From NCBI RefSeq assembly GCF_023716465.1, contig NZ_CP092415.1:2333501-2397500 (forward strand): a stretch of DNA of 64,000 bases. The letters run 5' to 3'. The notes beneath the pieces are model-generated. The model did not search any database. It was not told the origin of the DNA and saw only the letters and a program-made list of their open reading frames with translations. This DNA is from Flagellimonas marinaquae. Its GTDB lineage: Bacteria > Bacteroidota > Bacteroidia > Flavobacteriales > Flavobacteriaceae. A program made the translations under genes and the position numbers. The number at the start of each line of letters is the position of its first letter. Position 1 is the stretch's first letter. Shown here piece after piece: positions 9,674 through 18,643 of the stretch.

Positions 9674-10927
9674 ATGTCATATTTATTTACGTCCGAATCG
9701 GTAAGCGAAGGACACCCGGATAAGATAGCCGATCAAATAAGTGATGCCCTATTGGATAATTTTCTTGCCTTTGATCCCGAGAGCAAAGTGGCTTGCGAAA
9801 CTATGGTCACTACAGGTCAAGTGGTTTTGGCCGGCGAGGTAAAAAGCCATACTTATGTGGATCTGCAAAGTATAGCCAGGGAGGTTATCAATAACATTGG
9901 TTATACGAAAGGCGAGTACAAGTTCAGTGGGGATTCCTGTGGGGTAATCTCATTGATCCACGAACAATCCCAAGATATAAATCAAGGAGTGGACCGGGGC
10001 ACTAAAGAAGAACAAGGCGCCGGTGATCAAGGAATGATGTTTGGGTACGCCACGACCGAGACCGACAATTACATGCCATTGGCTTTGGATATATCCCATA
10101 AGATTTTGGAAGTGTTGGCCGATTTAAGAAGGGAGGGAACACAGATCTCTTACCTAAGGCCCGATGCCAAGGCCCAGGTGACCATTGAATATTCTGATGA
10201 TAATGTGCCCCAGCGTATAGATACTATTGTGGTTTCCACCCAACATGATGAGTTTGACACGGACGAAGCCATGTTGGCCAAAATCAAAGAAGATGTAATC
10301 AAAATATTGATTCCCGCAGTTAAAAAACTGTTGCCGGAAAACATACAAAAACTTTTTACGGACAGTATCAAATACCATATAAATCCGACCGGAAAATTCG
10401 TGATCGGGGGTCCTCACGGGGATGCAGGGCTAACTGGAAGGAAAATTATTGTGGATACTTATGGCGGAAAAGGTGCCCATGGCGGAGGTGCCTTTAGTGG
10501 AAAAGACCCTAGCAAGGTGGATCGCAGTGCAGCCTATGCTGCACGGCACATGGCAAAAAACCTTGTTGCCGCTGGGGTGGCGAACGAAATTTTGGTACAG
10601 GTAAGTTATGCCATAGGAGTAGTGGAACCAACGTCTATTTTTGTGGAAACCTACGGAACATCGAACGTTGCTTTAAATGATGGTGAGATTGCCCAAAAAG
10701 CATCCCAACTTTTCGATATGCGCCCCTTTGCCATAGAAGAACGTCTAAAACTCCGTAATCCAATTTATTTGGAAACAGCGGCCTACGGTCACATGGGTAA
10801 AGAGCCCACGACCATGACCAAGGTTTTTGAGTCTCCATATAATGGAAGAATAGAAAAAGAGGTAGAACTCTTTACTTGGGAAAAATTGGATATGGTGGAC
10901 AAGGTGAAAAAAACCTTTGGTTTGTAA
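9674..10927 (+). CDS. metK: S-adenosylmethionine synthetase
   Basis: Makes SAM from methionine and ATP, the end product sensed by the two SAM-I riboswitches in this window. Family motifs are intact: [16 protein letters not shown] near residue 14, [12 protein letters not shown] near 115, and the P-loop-like [22 protein letters not shown] near 265. The 417 residues are slightly longer than the ~385 of E. coli, as usual in Flavobacteriia. The ATG at 9674 follows a short A-rich stretch and the start [16 protein letters not shown] is canonical. It has its own promoter and terminator. Confidence 0.97.
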   Translation: MSYLFTSESVSEGHPDKIADQISDALLDNFLAFDPESKVACETMVTTGQVVLAGEVKSHTYVDLQSIAREVINNIGYTKGEYKFSGDSCGVISLIHEQSQDINQGVDRGTKEEQGAGDQGMMFGYATTETDNYMPLALDISHKILEVLADLRREGTQISYLRPDAKAQVTIEYSDDNVPQRIDTIVVSTQHDEFDTDEAMLAKIKEDVIKILIPAVKKLLPENIQKLFTDSIKYHINPTGKFVIGGPHGDAGLTGRKIIVDTYGGKGAHGGGAFSGKDPSKVDRSAAYAARHMAKNLVAAGVANEILVQVSYAIGVVEPTSIFVETYGTSNVALNDGEIAQKASQLFDMRPFAIEERLKLRNPIYLETAAYGHMGKEPTTMTKVFESPYNGRIEKEVELFTWEKLDMVDKVKKTFGL

Positions 10928-10943
10928 GCCATGGGAATCAAAT

Positions 10944-10977
10944 AAAAAAAGGAGCTTTAATGGAGCTCCTTTTTTTT
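10944..10977 (+). terminator. Terminator after metK
   Basis: AAAAGGAGCT and AGCTCCTTTT form a perfect stem with a TTAATGG loop followed by T8. Confidence 0.92.
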
Positions 10978-11030
10978 ATTGGCATACTCTTGCGAACTTT
11001 AGTAGATTTAGCATATCAAAATTAGAATGT

Positions 11031-12965
11031 ATGAGAAGTTCGTTTAGAATTGTGTTCCTAAGTGTTTTTATGCTATTGTCTGCTGTTGGTTGCAAAAAAA
11101 CCACTAAAACGGAGGTCAAGACAGTAGATACCTACGTCGCCGATAACTACACCAAAAAAGAGGTAGATATAGAAATGCGGGATGGGGTAAAATTGCATAC
11201 TACCATATATGCTCCCAAGGATACCTCTAAGGAGTACCCGATTATTATGCAACGGACTCCTTACAGCTCAAGACCTTATGGAGAAGGTAACTTTAAGACC
11301 AAAATCGGTCCTAACGAACATTTAATGCGTGAAGGAAACATCATTGTTTATCAAGATGTGCGCGGAAGATGGCTCAGTGAAGGCCATTACGAAAATATGA
11401 GGGCCTACATTCCCAACAAAACATCCAACGATCAAGTGGACGAAAGTTCCGATACCTACGATACCATTGAGTGGTTGGTTAACAATGTGGAAAATAACAA
11501 TGGCAACGTGGGAATTTGGGGTATATCTTATCCTGGGTATTATGCTACATATGCAACTGTGGATGCCCATCCAGCCCTAAAAGCGGCTTCTCCACAAGCC
11601 TGTATCGGGGATTTCTTTTTCGATGATTTCCACCACAACGGAGCGTATTTGTTGAGCTATTTTAGGGCGACCTCTTTGTTTGGAACGCCAAGGCCCAATG
11701 GTGACGCACCAATCGACACAGCTTGGTACACACTTCCCAAATTGCCGACAGAAGACCAGTACCAATTCTTTTTGGATGCAGGGCCACTTAAAAACTTGGA
11801 TTACTTTTTTGAATACGAGACTGCAGATACCCCGACCATGCGCCCCGAAGGTGTTACCGATGATTTCTTTTGGAACGAGTTAAAGGAACACCCCAATTAT
11901 GATGAAATGTGGCAGAGCAAGGGGCTCATCCAACATTTGAAAAATGTTAAGAGCAGTGTGGCCACGATGATCGTTGGTGGTTGGTTTGATGCGGAAGACC
12001 TCTACGGACCATTGGAAACGTATAAGAACATAGAAAAATACAATACGGACAATTACAATACTATGGTGTTCGGACCATGGGACCACGGTGCTTGGGCAAG
12101 AACAAAAGAGCGGAATACCGTGGGCAATTACTACTTTGGTGATTCCATATCCTTGTTCTTCCAAAAAAACATCGAAACAAAATTCTTTAATCATTTTCTA
12201 AAAGGTGAAGGAGATAAAAATTCTGGTCTGCCAGAGGCTTATGTGTTCGATACCGGAAGAAAAGAATGGAAAACGTACGATACTTGGCCACCACAAAATG
12301 TGGAAAAACAGACCATGTACCTATCCGAAGACGAAGAGCTTACATCCGAAGCTAAAAATGTAACCGGCATAGACTTCGTGAGCAATGTAAAGAAACCCGT
12401 GCCTTATTCCGAGGACGTAAAAACAGTCTTCACGCCAAGAAAATACATGACCGATGACCAACGTTTTGCTGCCCGTCGTTCCGATGTTCTGGTGTTCGAG
12501 ACCGAAGTGATGGAAGAAGACCTTACCTTGGCCGGGGATATTTTGGCAAAATTAAAGGTGGCCACCACCGGTACAGCAGCAGATTGGATCGTAAAGGTTA
12601 TCGATGTACACCCAGCGGATACCGAGACAAATGAAGAAATGCAAGACCATCTTAAAATGAGCAATTACCATTTAATGGTAAGGAGCGAGGTGCTTCGTGG
12701 TCGATTTAGAAATAGCTTTTCAGACCCCGAACCATTTACCCCAAATCAAAAAACAGATGTGGATATCAAGCTTCAAGATGTGTTCCACACGATTAAAAAA
12801 GGGCACAAATTGCAAATTCAGGTACAGAGCACGTGGTTCCCGCTTATCGATTTGAACCCGCAGACCTATGTGGACAATATTTTTAAGGCAGACGAATCCG
12901 ATTTTAAAACGCAGACCCATACTGTATTTACCGACTCCAATATCGAGTTTACGGTATTGAAGTAA
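11031..12965 (+). CDS. CocE/NonD family hydrolase, predicted lipoprotein (X-Pro dipeptidyl-peptidase-like)
   Basis: A 644-residue alpha/beta hydrolase of the S15/CocE group, which acts on acyl or Pro-peptide bonds. The start at 11031 gives a signal peptide ending AVGC-KK, a plausible lipobox, so it should be anchored in the periplasm or outer membrane. The longer frame would run through the metK terminator and is rejected. The nucleophile is in GISYPGYY, Asp is in GWFDAEDLYG and His is in GPWDHGAW. The C-terminal part (residues ~420-644) fits the jelly-roll domain of this family. The substrate cannot be told from sequence. No operon partner. Confidence 0.87.
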   Translation: MRSSFRIVFLSVFMLLSAVGCKKTTKTEVKTVDTYVADNYTKKEVDIEMRDGVKLHTTIYAPKDTSKEYPIIMQRTPYSSRPYGEGNFKTKIGPNEHLMREGNIIVYQDVRGRWLSEGHYENMRAYIPNKTSNDQVDESSDTYDTIEWLVNNVENNNGNVGIWGISYPGYYATYATVDAHPALKAASPQACIGDFFFDDFHHNGAYLLSYFRATSLFGTPRPNGDAPIDTAWYTLPKLPTEDQYQFFLDAGPLKNLDYFFEYETADTPTMRPEGVTDDFFWNELKEHPNYDEMWQSKGLIQHLKNVKSSVATMIVGGWFDAEDLYGPLETYKNIEKYNTDNYNTMVFGPWDHGAWARTKERNTVGNYYFGDSISLFFQKNIETKFFNHFLKGEGDKNSGLPEAYVFDTGRKEWKTYDTWPPQNVEKQTMYLSEDEELTSEAKNVTGIDFVSNVKKPVPYSEDVKTVFTPRKYMTDDQRFAARRSDVLVFETEVMEEDLTLAGDILAKLKVATTGTAADWIVKVIDVHPADTETNEEMQDHLKMSNYHLMVRSEVLRGRFRNSFSDPEPFTPNQKTDVDIKLQDVFHTIKKGHKLQIQVQSTWFPLIDLNPQTYVDNIFKADESDFKTQTHTVFTDSNIEFTVLK

Positions 12966-13021
12966 AATGACTTGGAGCTTCGGACAACACATGTGAAGGA
13001 TTAATTTTTTCCAAAAGATTA

Positions 13022-13038
13022 GGAAAATCAAATTTTCC
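13022..13038. promoter_or_regulatory. Inverted repeat upstream of the metY promoter
   Basis: GGAAAAT, CAA loop, ATTTTCC: a perfect 7-bp inverted repeat ending 5 bases before the -7 box of the metY promoter. It could be an operator or just a hairpin at the end of the upstream transcript; there is no T run after it. Confidence 0.3.
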
Positions 13039-13043
13039 ATGAG

Positions 13044-13051
13044 TATATTTG
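13044..13051 (+). promoter_or_regulatory. -7 element of the metY operon promoter
   Basis: TATATTTG matches TAnnTTTG. It lies about 30 bases upstream of the riboswitch P1 helix, the right distance for the transcript to include the whole aptamer. No good -33 TTG; the inverted repeat at 13022-13038 covers that region. Confidence 0.5.
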
Positions 13052-13079
13052 TCGTTCGAAGTTCAAACAAGTATTGATT

Positions 13080-13185
13080 AGTTATCAAGAAAGGTGGAGG
13101 GAATAGACCCTTTGAAGCCTTAGCAACCCTTGGCCCCCAGTGTCGAGAAGGTGCTACATTCTATCCCTATTGGGTATAGATAACG
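13080..13185 (+). promoter_or_regulatory. SAM-I (S-box) riboswitch ahead of metY/metX-thrA
   Basis: The P1 helix pairs GTTATC (13081-13086) with GATAAC (13179-13184). Between them are the S-box core elements in order: AAGAAAGGTGGAGGGA, TGAAGCCTTAGCAACCC and GAGAAGGTGCTACATTCTA. This aptamer binds SAM and normally turns off methionine synthesis genes. A hairpin at 13232-13250 (CTTACGCCC/GGGCTAAG) followed by a loosely T-rich stretch is the likely expression platform. Confidence 0.95.
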
Positions 13186-13231
13186 ACAATCGACCATTTT
13201 CGATTTCATTTTCTTATAACTTTTTGATTTT

Positions 13232-13250
13232 CTTACGCCCAAGGGCTAAG
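13232..13250 (+). terminator. Possible expression-platform hairpin of the metY riboswitch
   Basis: CTTA-C-GCCC pairs with GGGC-TAAG, followed by CGTTTGACTTTTTAATTTTT. The T tract is interrupted, so termination is plausible but weaker than the classic form. It sits between the aptamer and the metY ATG. Confidence 0.4.
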
Positions 13251-13300
13251 CGTTTGACTTTTTAATTTTTCGTTTTAAAAATTTAAAAAAAACAAAAGTC

Positions 13301-14578
13301 ATGAGTGATCAAAAATTTGCAACAAACGTATTACACGCAGGTCACGATACCACACAGACCGCAGGAACAAGGGCAGTGCCTATTTATCAGTCAACATCCT
13401 ATGTCTTTAACGACACGGACCATGCCGCGAATCTATTTTCATTGTCGGAATTGGGTTTTATTTATACAAGACTGAATAATCCAACCAACCAGGTACTGCA
13501 AGATAGATTGGCCGCTGCGGAGGGAGGGGTAGGTGCTGTTGTCTTTGCATCCGGTACTGCAGCGATTTCTACGGGACTGTTGACCCTGCTAAAAGCGGGC
13601 GACCATATTGTGGCATCCAGCAGTTTGTACGGGGGCACCTATAATTTATTGAATGTTACCCTGCCAAGATTGGGTATCACTACCACTTTTGTAGATGCTT
13701 CGGACCCTTCAAATTTTGCGGATGCGGTTCAAGAGAATACACGGGCAATCTTTGTGGAATCTTTGGGCAATCCTAAATTGGATGTGTTGGATTTAAAAGG
13801 AATTTCTAAGGAGGCCAAAGCGGCAGGAGTACCATTTATTGTGGATAACACGGTAGCTACGCCCGGACTTTTAAATCCTATTGAGCACGGCGCCAATTTG
13901 GTGATACATTCCTTGACTAAATATATTGGAGGCCAAGGAACATCGCTTGGAGGAGCTATCATTGATGCCGGCACTTTTGATTGGAGCAATGGTAAATTTC
14001 CGGAATTTACAGAGCCATCTGCAGGGTATCACGGCTTGGTATATCACGAAACTTTGGGCGCGGCGGCTTTCACTTTTAAGTTAATTTTAGAAGGATTACG
14101 AGATTTTGGTGGAGCTTTGAGCCCTTTCAATGCTTTTCAAATTTTACAAGGATTGGAAACTTTGCCGGTTCGCATTAAGCAGCACAGTGCAAATGCACTG
14201 GAGTTGGCGGAGTGGCTACAAAGCAGGGAAGAAGTAGCATGGGTAAACTATCCAGGACTTAAGGGAAACAAGTATTACGATTTGGCACAGGAATATTTGC
14301 CAAAAGGACAAAGCGGAATTGTAACATTTGGAGTAAAAGGAGGGTTCGAAGCGGCAAAAAAACTAACCGATGCGACCAAAGTATTCTCTTTGCTTGCTAA
14401 TATTGGTGATACAAAGTCGCTTATAATTCACCCGGCAAGTACAACGCACCAACAATTGGATGAAGAACAGCAGGTAAGCGCGGGCGTTACTCAAGATTTG
14501 ATCAGACTTTCTGTAGGTCTGGAAGACATTGAAGATTTAAAAAACGATTTGGAAGCTGGTTTTGCAGCTATTGGTTAA
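13301..14578 (+). CDS. metY: O-acetylhomoserine sulfhydrylase
   Basis: PLP enzyme joining O-acetylhomoserine with sulfide to give homocysteine in the direct sulfhydrylation route. Residues 1-425 match the Cys/Met-metabolism PLP family. The Schiff-base Lys207 lies in HSLTKYIGGQG, and the N-terminal YTRLNNPT and ASGTAA phosphate-site motifs are intact. The extra internal segment and ~425-residue length separate OAH sulfhydrylases from shorter cystathionine synthases such as the MetZ-like protein downstream. It is first in a two-gene operon under a SAM-I riboswitch. The next gene, 24 bases on, makes its substrate, which fits the assignment. Confidence 0.93.
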   Translation: MSDQKFATNVLHAGHDTTQTAGTRAVPIYQSTSYVFNDTDHAANLFSLSELGFIYTRLNNPTNQVLQDRLAAAEGGVGAVVFASGTAAISTGLLTLLKAGDHIVASSSLYGGTYNLLNVTLPRLGITTTFVDASDPSNFADAVQENTRAIFVESLGNPKLDVLDLKGISKEAKAAGVPFIVDNTVATPGLLNPIEHGANLVIHSLTKYIGGQGTSLGGAIIDAGTFDWSNGKFPEFTEPSAGYHGLVYHETLGAAAFTFKLILEGLRDFGGALSPFNAFQILQGLETLPVRIKQHSANALELAEWLQSREEVAWVNYPGLKGNKYYDLAQEYLPKGQSGIVTFGVKGGFEAAKKLTDATKVFSLLANIGDTKSLIIHPASTTHQQLDEEQQVSAGVTQDLIRLSVGLEDIEDLKNDLEAGFAAIG

Positions 14579-14602
14579 ACATTTTGAAATTGGCAAGCAC
14601 GC

Positions 14603-17600
14603 ATGTTGCATAAAATAGAGATAAAGGAATACACGACCTTATCCGGTCATACACAAGAAATTGAACTGTCGTATCAGTTGTTCGGAAAGCCATTGCATTC
14701 GGCACCGATCATTCTTGTGAACCATGCCTTGACAGGTAATTCGAACGTTGCCGGAGAAGATGGCTGGTGGTCCGATTTGATCGGGGATGGAAAATGTATC
14801 GATACAAAAAAGTACACCATTCTGTCATTTAACATACCGGGAAATGGTTTTGATGGTTTTATTATTGAAAACTATAAGGACTTTGTTGCCGGGGATATTG
14901 CTAGAATATTTTTATGGGGACTTCGGGCCTTGGAAATCGAAAAATTGTTTGCCATAATCGGAGGCTCGTTGGGAGGAGGAATTGCATGGGAAATGACTGC
15001 TATTGACCCAAAGATAACCGAGCATTTGATCCCTGTGGCCTCCGATTGGAAATCCACGGATTGGTTGATTGCCAATTGTCAGATTCAGGAGCAATTTTTG
15101 GTCAACTCCAAACAACCGGTGCACGATGCACGTATGCATGCGATGTTGTGCTACCGTACCCCGGAATCATTTAAAGAAAGGTTTAAAAGAAGTACCAACG
15201 AAGAGCTTCAAATATTTAATGTAGAATCTTGGTTGATGCATCACGGCAAAAAGTTACAAGAGCGTTTTCAGCTTTCTGCCTATAAATTAATGAACCAATT
15301 GCTCAAATCCATCGATATAACCAGAGATGGAGAGGAAGCATTTAACGCCTTGCAGGAAAGCGATACCAAGATTCATATAATCGGGGTAAACTCCGATTTG
15401 TTCTTTACTGCCGAAGAAAATAAGGAAACATTTAAGCGATTGGCACAGGCCAATACCAATGTTACTTATGGCGAAGTACAATCCGTACATGGGCACGATG
15501 CCTTTTTGATGGAGTTTGAACAATTGGAGAAATTGTTGTCCACCGTATTTCAGAAGAGTACAGAACGCATCAAAATTTTAAAATTTGGTGGAAAATCTTT
15601 GGCAAACGGCGAAGGAATTGAACGTGTTTTGAATATTATCGGTAAAAGATATGATGAGCAAGAACATTTTGCAGTAGTAGTTTCTGCGCGCGGTAAGGCA
15701 ACGGACCAATTGGAGAACCTATTGGAAAAAGCGGTCAATGGGGAAGACTTCCAAAAAGATTTGAAGAAGTTTGCCGAATACCAAAAAAATAATTTTGATG
15801 GTGTGGACATAACCGAAGAACTGTCCGCAATCGAAAAAATATTGAGCGGGGTGTCATTAACAGGTGATTACAGTCTAAAAACCAAGGATGAAATACTGTC
15901 CTTCGGTGAATTGATATCTGGAAAATATGTTACTGCTGCCTTGCAGGCAAACGGGGTAAAGGCTACATTGCTCGACTCCAGACAACTCATAAAAACCGAC
16001 GATAGTTTTAGCAATGCCGAGGTAGATGAAGGGCTGTCCAAAGAAAATGTGCTACGGTACTTCCATGAGCTGGATTCGGGCACCGTACCCGTGGTAACCG
16101 GGTTTATAGCCTCCAATAAGAATGGTGCAACCACTACTTTGGGAAGAAATGGAACAAATTATTCAGCAGCTCTGTTGGCCAATTTTTTGGATGCAAGCGA
16201 GTTGATCAATTACACCCATGTTGATGGTATTTTTACCGCCAATCCCGATTTGGTGAAAGATGCTAGGTTAATCGATATGATTTCTTACAGTGAGGCCAAT
16301 GAACTCGCCAATTTTGGTGCCACCATTTTGCATGCAAAGACGATTATCCCCTTGATCGAAAAAAACATCCCATTGCGTATCTGCAATACTTTCAATGATG
16401 ATAACGAGGGTACCTTGATCGGTCCAAAAACTGGTCGTGGTGGCATAAAGTCCCTTTCCGTGTTGGATAATATGGCCCTTATCAATCTTGAGGGTAGGGG
16501 GTTGCTCGGTAAAGTAGGTGTGGATATGCGTATTTTCAGGGCCCTTGGCCAAAACGATATCTCCGTTGGAATTGTTTCCCAAGGATCATCGGAAAGAGGT
16601 ATTGGTTTGGTAGTGGATGTCTCCAAGGCGGATAAGGCAAAAAAAGTACTCGATCAGGAATTTGAGACGGACTATTCATCGCAGGATATCAATAAAATAT
16701 CCGTGGTGAAGGATGTTTCCGTTATTTCTATTGTGGGTATGGACTTGAGCAGTTTTCATAAACCCTTCAATGCCTTGGTCAAAAACCAAATCACACCCTT
16801 ACTGTTCAACAACACGGTGACAGGAAAAAATGTGAGCATGGTGATGAAGAAAACCGATCTGCACAAAGCCATAAACGTGATCCATGGGCAAATTTTCGGT
16901 ATTGCGAAGAAAATCAATTTGGCCTTGTTCGGTCATGGCAATGTGGGGGGAACATTGATCCATCAGATTTTGGATTCAAAAAATACGATCGAGGACAGAA
17001 AAAGTATCGATTTAAAAATATTTGCAGTGTCCAATTCAACAAAAGTACTATTGGATGCTTCGGGTATTGGTGCCGATTGGAAAGAGCGTTTGGAAACTGA
17101 GGGACAGCCTTATTCTGCCGAAGATATAATCACTTTTGCCAAAAAACATCATTTAGAGAATTTGATTGCAGTTGATAATACCGCAAGCAAAACATTTGTG
17201 GAAAAATATGAAACCTTGATCGAGCATGGTTTTGATCTGGTGTCATCCAACAAGATTGCAAATACCTTGAGCTTTGATCAATATAAATCCATACGAAAGT
17301 GTTTAGATCAAAATCAAAAACAATACCTGTACGAAACCAATGTGGGTGCAGGGCTTCCACTTATCGATACAATTAAACTACTGCATCTTTCCGGTGAGAA
17401 TATTACTCGGATTAAGGGGGTGTTTTCAGGGTCGTTGAGTTATATTTTTAATACATTTTCCGAGAAAGATGTCACTTTTTCCGAAATTGTAAAGGAAGCT
17501 ATGGAAAATGGGTTTACAGAACCTGATCCTAGGGAAGACCTGTCCGGGAACGATGTAGGAAGAAAACTTTTGATTTTGGCCAGAGAGTTGGACCTTCAGA

Positions 17601-17983
17601 ACGAGTTCGCGGATATTGAAGTGCAAAATTTAATTCCAAAAGAGCTTGAAGTCTTGGTTTTTAAGAATTTTATGGAACAAATTGAAAAGATGGACACTGT
17701 TTTTGAAAAGATAAAGAAGGACCAGAAACAAGGCCATGTATTGCGATATGTTGGGGATTTGCATGGAGATTTACAACAGGACAAAGGAGTCCTGGATGTA
17801 AAACTCGTCTCTGTGCCCAAAGAGAGTGCATTGGGCCAGGTAAAGGGCTCCGATTCGATCATTGAAATTTATACGGAGTCTTACGGAGAGCACCCACTTG
17901 TGATTCAAGGAGCGGGAGCAGGAGCTGCTGTTACGGCAAGAGGTGTATTTGGTGATATTTTAAGAATAGCGGAAAAGATATAA
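14603..17983 (+). CDS. Three-domain fusion: homoserine O-acetyltransferase (MetX-like) - aspartokinase - homoserine dehydrogenase
   Basis: A 1126-residue fusion. Residues 1-318 are a MetX-type alpha/beta-hydrolase acyltransferase with nucleophile Ser122 in GGSLGGG, Asp in VNSDLFFT and His in VHGHDAFL. Residues ~321-770 are aspartokinase with ILKFGGKSLANGEG, TTLGRNGTNYSAA and a C-terminal ACT region. Residues ~771-1126 are homoserine dehydrogenase with the NAD(P)-binding GHGNVGG and the catalytic-region YETNVGAGLPLIDT and SGNDVGRKLLILARE. The last two domains equal ThrA/MetL. The fusion joins the first and third steps from aspartate to homoserine with homoserine acetylation, so acetylhomoserine can pass to MetY encoded just upstream; asd is elsewhere. 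Likely SAM-controlled through the shared riboswitch. Confidence 0.93.
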   Translation: MLHKIEIKEYTTLSGHTQEIELSYQLFGKPLHSAPIILVNHALTGNSNVAGEDGWWSDLIGDGKCIDTKKYTILSFNIPGNGFDGFIIENYKDFVAGDIARIFLWGLRALEIEKLFAIIGGSLGGGIAWEMTAIDPKITEHLIPVASDWKSTDWLIANCQIQEQFLVNSKQPVHDARMHAMLCYRTPESFKERFKRSTNEELQIFNVESWLMHHGKKLQERFQLSAYKLMNQLLKSIDITRDGEEAFNALQESDTKIHIIGVNSDLFFTAEENKETFKRLAQANTNVTYGEVQSVHGHDAFLMEFEQLEKLLSTVFQKSTERIKILKFGGKSLANGEGIERVLNIIGKRYDEQEHFAVVVSARGKATDQLENLLEKAVNGEDFQKDLKKFAEYQKNNFDGVDITEELSAIEKILSGVSLTGDYSLKTKDEILSFGELISGKYVTAALQANGVKATLLDSRQLIKTDDSFSNAEVDEGLSKENVLRYFHELDSGTVPVVTGFIASNKNGATTTLGRNGTNYSAALLANFLDASELINYTHVDGIFTANPDLVKDARLIDMISYSEANELANFGATILHAKTIIPLIEKNIPLRICNTFNDDNEGTLIGPKTGRGGIKSLSVLDNMALINLEGRGLLGKVGVDMRIFRALGQNDISVGIVSQGSSERGIGLVVDVSKADKAKKVLDQEFETDYSSQDINKISVVKDVSVISIVGMDLSSFHKPFNALVKNQITPLLFNNTVTGKNVSMVMKKTDLHKAINVIHGQIFGIAKKINLALFGHGNVGGTLIHQILDSKNTIEDRKSIDLKIFAVSNSTKVLLDASGIGADWKERLETEGQPYSAEDIITFAKKHHLENLIAVDNTASKTFVEKYETLIEHGFDLVSSNKIANTLSFDQYKSIRKCLDQNQKQYLYETNVGAGLPLIDTIKLLHLSGENITRIKGVFSGSLSYIFNTFSEKDVTFSEIVKEAMENGFTEPDPREDLSGNDVGRKLLILARELDLQNEFADIEVQNLIPKELEVLVFKNFMEQIEKMDTVFEKIKKDQKQGHVLRYVGDLHGDLQQDKGVLDVKLVSVPKESALGQVKGSDSIIEIYTESYGEHPLVIQGAGAGAAVTARGVFGDILRIAEKI

Positions 17984-18065
17984 CTTCGAATACGCTCAAC
18001 TACTGTACTTTAAAATCTCTGTTGGCTGAGCGTAGTCGAAGTCACAATAGTTTGTTCGTTTAGGG
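17984..18065. repeat. REP-like palindrome, left of the GIY-YIG gene
   Basis: CTTCGAATACGCTCAA (17984-17999) is the inverted partner of CTGAGCGTAGTCGAAG (18026-18041), two mismatches, with a ~26-base loop. The right arm continues as TCACAATAGTTTGTTCGTTT, which is directly repeated at 18182-18201 in front of the GIY-YIG start. The left arm abuts the stop codon of the metX fusion gene. It could fold as a hairpin at the operon end but has no T run. Confidence 0.75.
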
Positions 18066-18165
18066 TTTTGATGGTGTAGTTTTGACTAAGATCAACTACC
18101 AGTTTTTAATTTAATTGGGTAACTGAGTGAGGTGTTTACTTAAAATAGAATTTATAATTAGGTGT

Positions 18166-18204
18166 CTGAACCTAGTCGAAGACACAATAGTTTGCTCGTG
18201 AAAG
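18166..18204 (+). repeat. REP-like repeat copy reading into the GIY-YIG start codon
   Basis: CTGAACCTAGTCGAAG followed by ACACAATAGTTTGCTCGTG. It matches the 18026-18058 copy at all but a few positions over 33 bases, 140 bases apart. The last GTG is the proposed start codon of the nuclease gene, so the repeat and gene are physically one unit. Confidence 0.75.
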
Positions 18205-18512
18205 GTTACGTATATATATTACAATGTTCGGATGGTAGCTATTACACCGGAAGCACTGTTGATTTGGACAAGCGTTTGCGAGAGCATCAAGATGGAAAAG
18301 GAGCCAATCACACCAAGAAAAGATTGCCTGTTAAATTATTGTATGCTGAAGAGTATTTGAGTATTGCAATGGCTTTTGAACGTGAAAAGCAAATTCAAGG
18401 GTGGTCACGACCAAAGAAAGAAGCTCTTATTAATGGCGAGTTTGAGGTTTTGCCTTATTTATCTGAATGTAAAAACGAAACGAACTTTAAATATTATAAA
18501 GAAGAAAAATGA
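18198..18512 (+). CDS. GIY-YIG nuclease domain protein
   Basis: A 104-residue protein that is all GIY-YIG domain. YVYIL at residues 4-8 stands for GIY, YYTGST at ~15-20 for YIG, RLREH supplies the catalytic Arg, and [11 protein letters not shown] holds the conserved Glu region. The start chosen is GTG 18198 (KGYVYILQC), because the longer frame from 18162 only translates the palindromic repeat. It is bracketed on both sides by REP-like palindromes and sits between two methionine genes with its own codon-poor, AT-rich flanks. It resembles small stand-alone UPF0213/YhbQ-type proteins. A role in moving or trimming the flanking repeats is inference by analogy with RAYT/REP pairs; DNA-repair use is the alternative. 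Confidence 0.85.
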   Translation: MKGYVYILQCSDGSYYTGSTVDLDKRLREHQDGKGANHTKKRLPVKLLYAEEYLSIAMAFEREKQIQGWSRPKKEALINGEFEVLPYLSECKNETNFKYYKEEK

Positions 18513-18517
18513 AGTAG

Positions 18518-18599
18518 CTTCGACTCCGCTCAGCTACCCAAGTTAGAATGTTTTTGGTGACTGAGCGTAGTCGAAGTCACATTTGATTGTCATGGAAGG
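18518..18599. repeat. REP-like palindrome, right of the GIY-YIG gene
   Basis: CTTCGACTCCGCTCAG (18518-18533) and CTGAGCGTAGTCGAAG (18561-18576) are inverted partners with one mismatch and a 27-base loop. The right arm continues TCACATTTGATTGTCATGGAAGGG, a decayed version of the tail that contains the nuclease start in the 18166 copy. It begins 6 bases after the nuclease stop codon. Confidence 0.78.
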
Positions 18600-18601
18600 G
18601 T

Positions 18602-18624
18602 TTGAACAAAGTAGTCGAAGCCAC
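18602..18624 (+). repeat. REP-like half-copy before metZ
   Basis: TTGAACAAAGTAGTCGAAGCCAC is a diverged single arm (core AGTCGAAG plus the CAC tail). It ends 19 bases before the ATG of the MetZ-like gene. Confidence 0.6.
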
Positions 18625-18643
18625 AAAATAAAAAGGGATAAAG

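Noticed and set aside
10917..11030. N-terminal extension of the CocE hydrolase
   Set aside because: Would overlap metK and run through its terminator; the lipoprotein signal starts at 11031.
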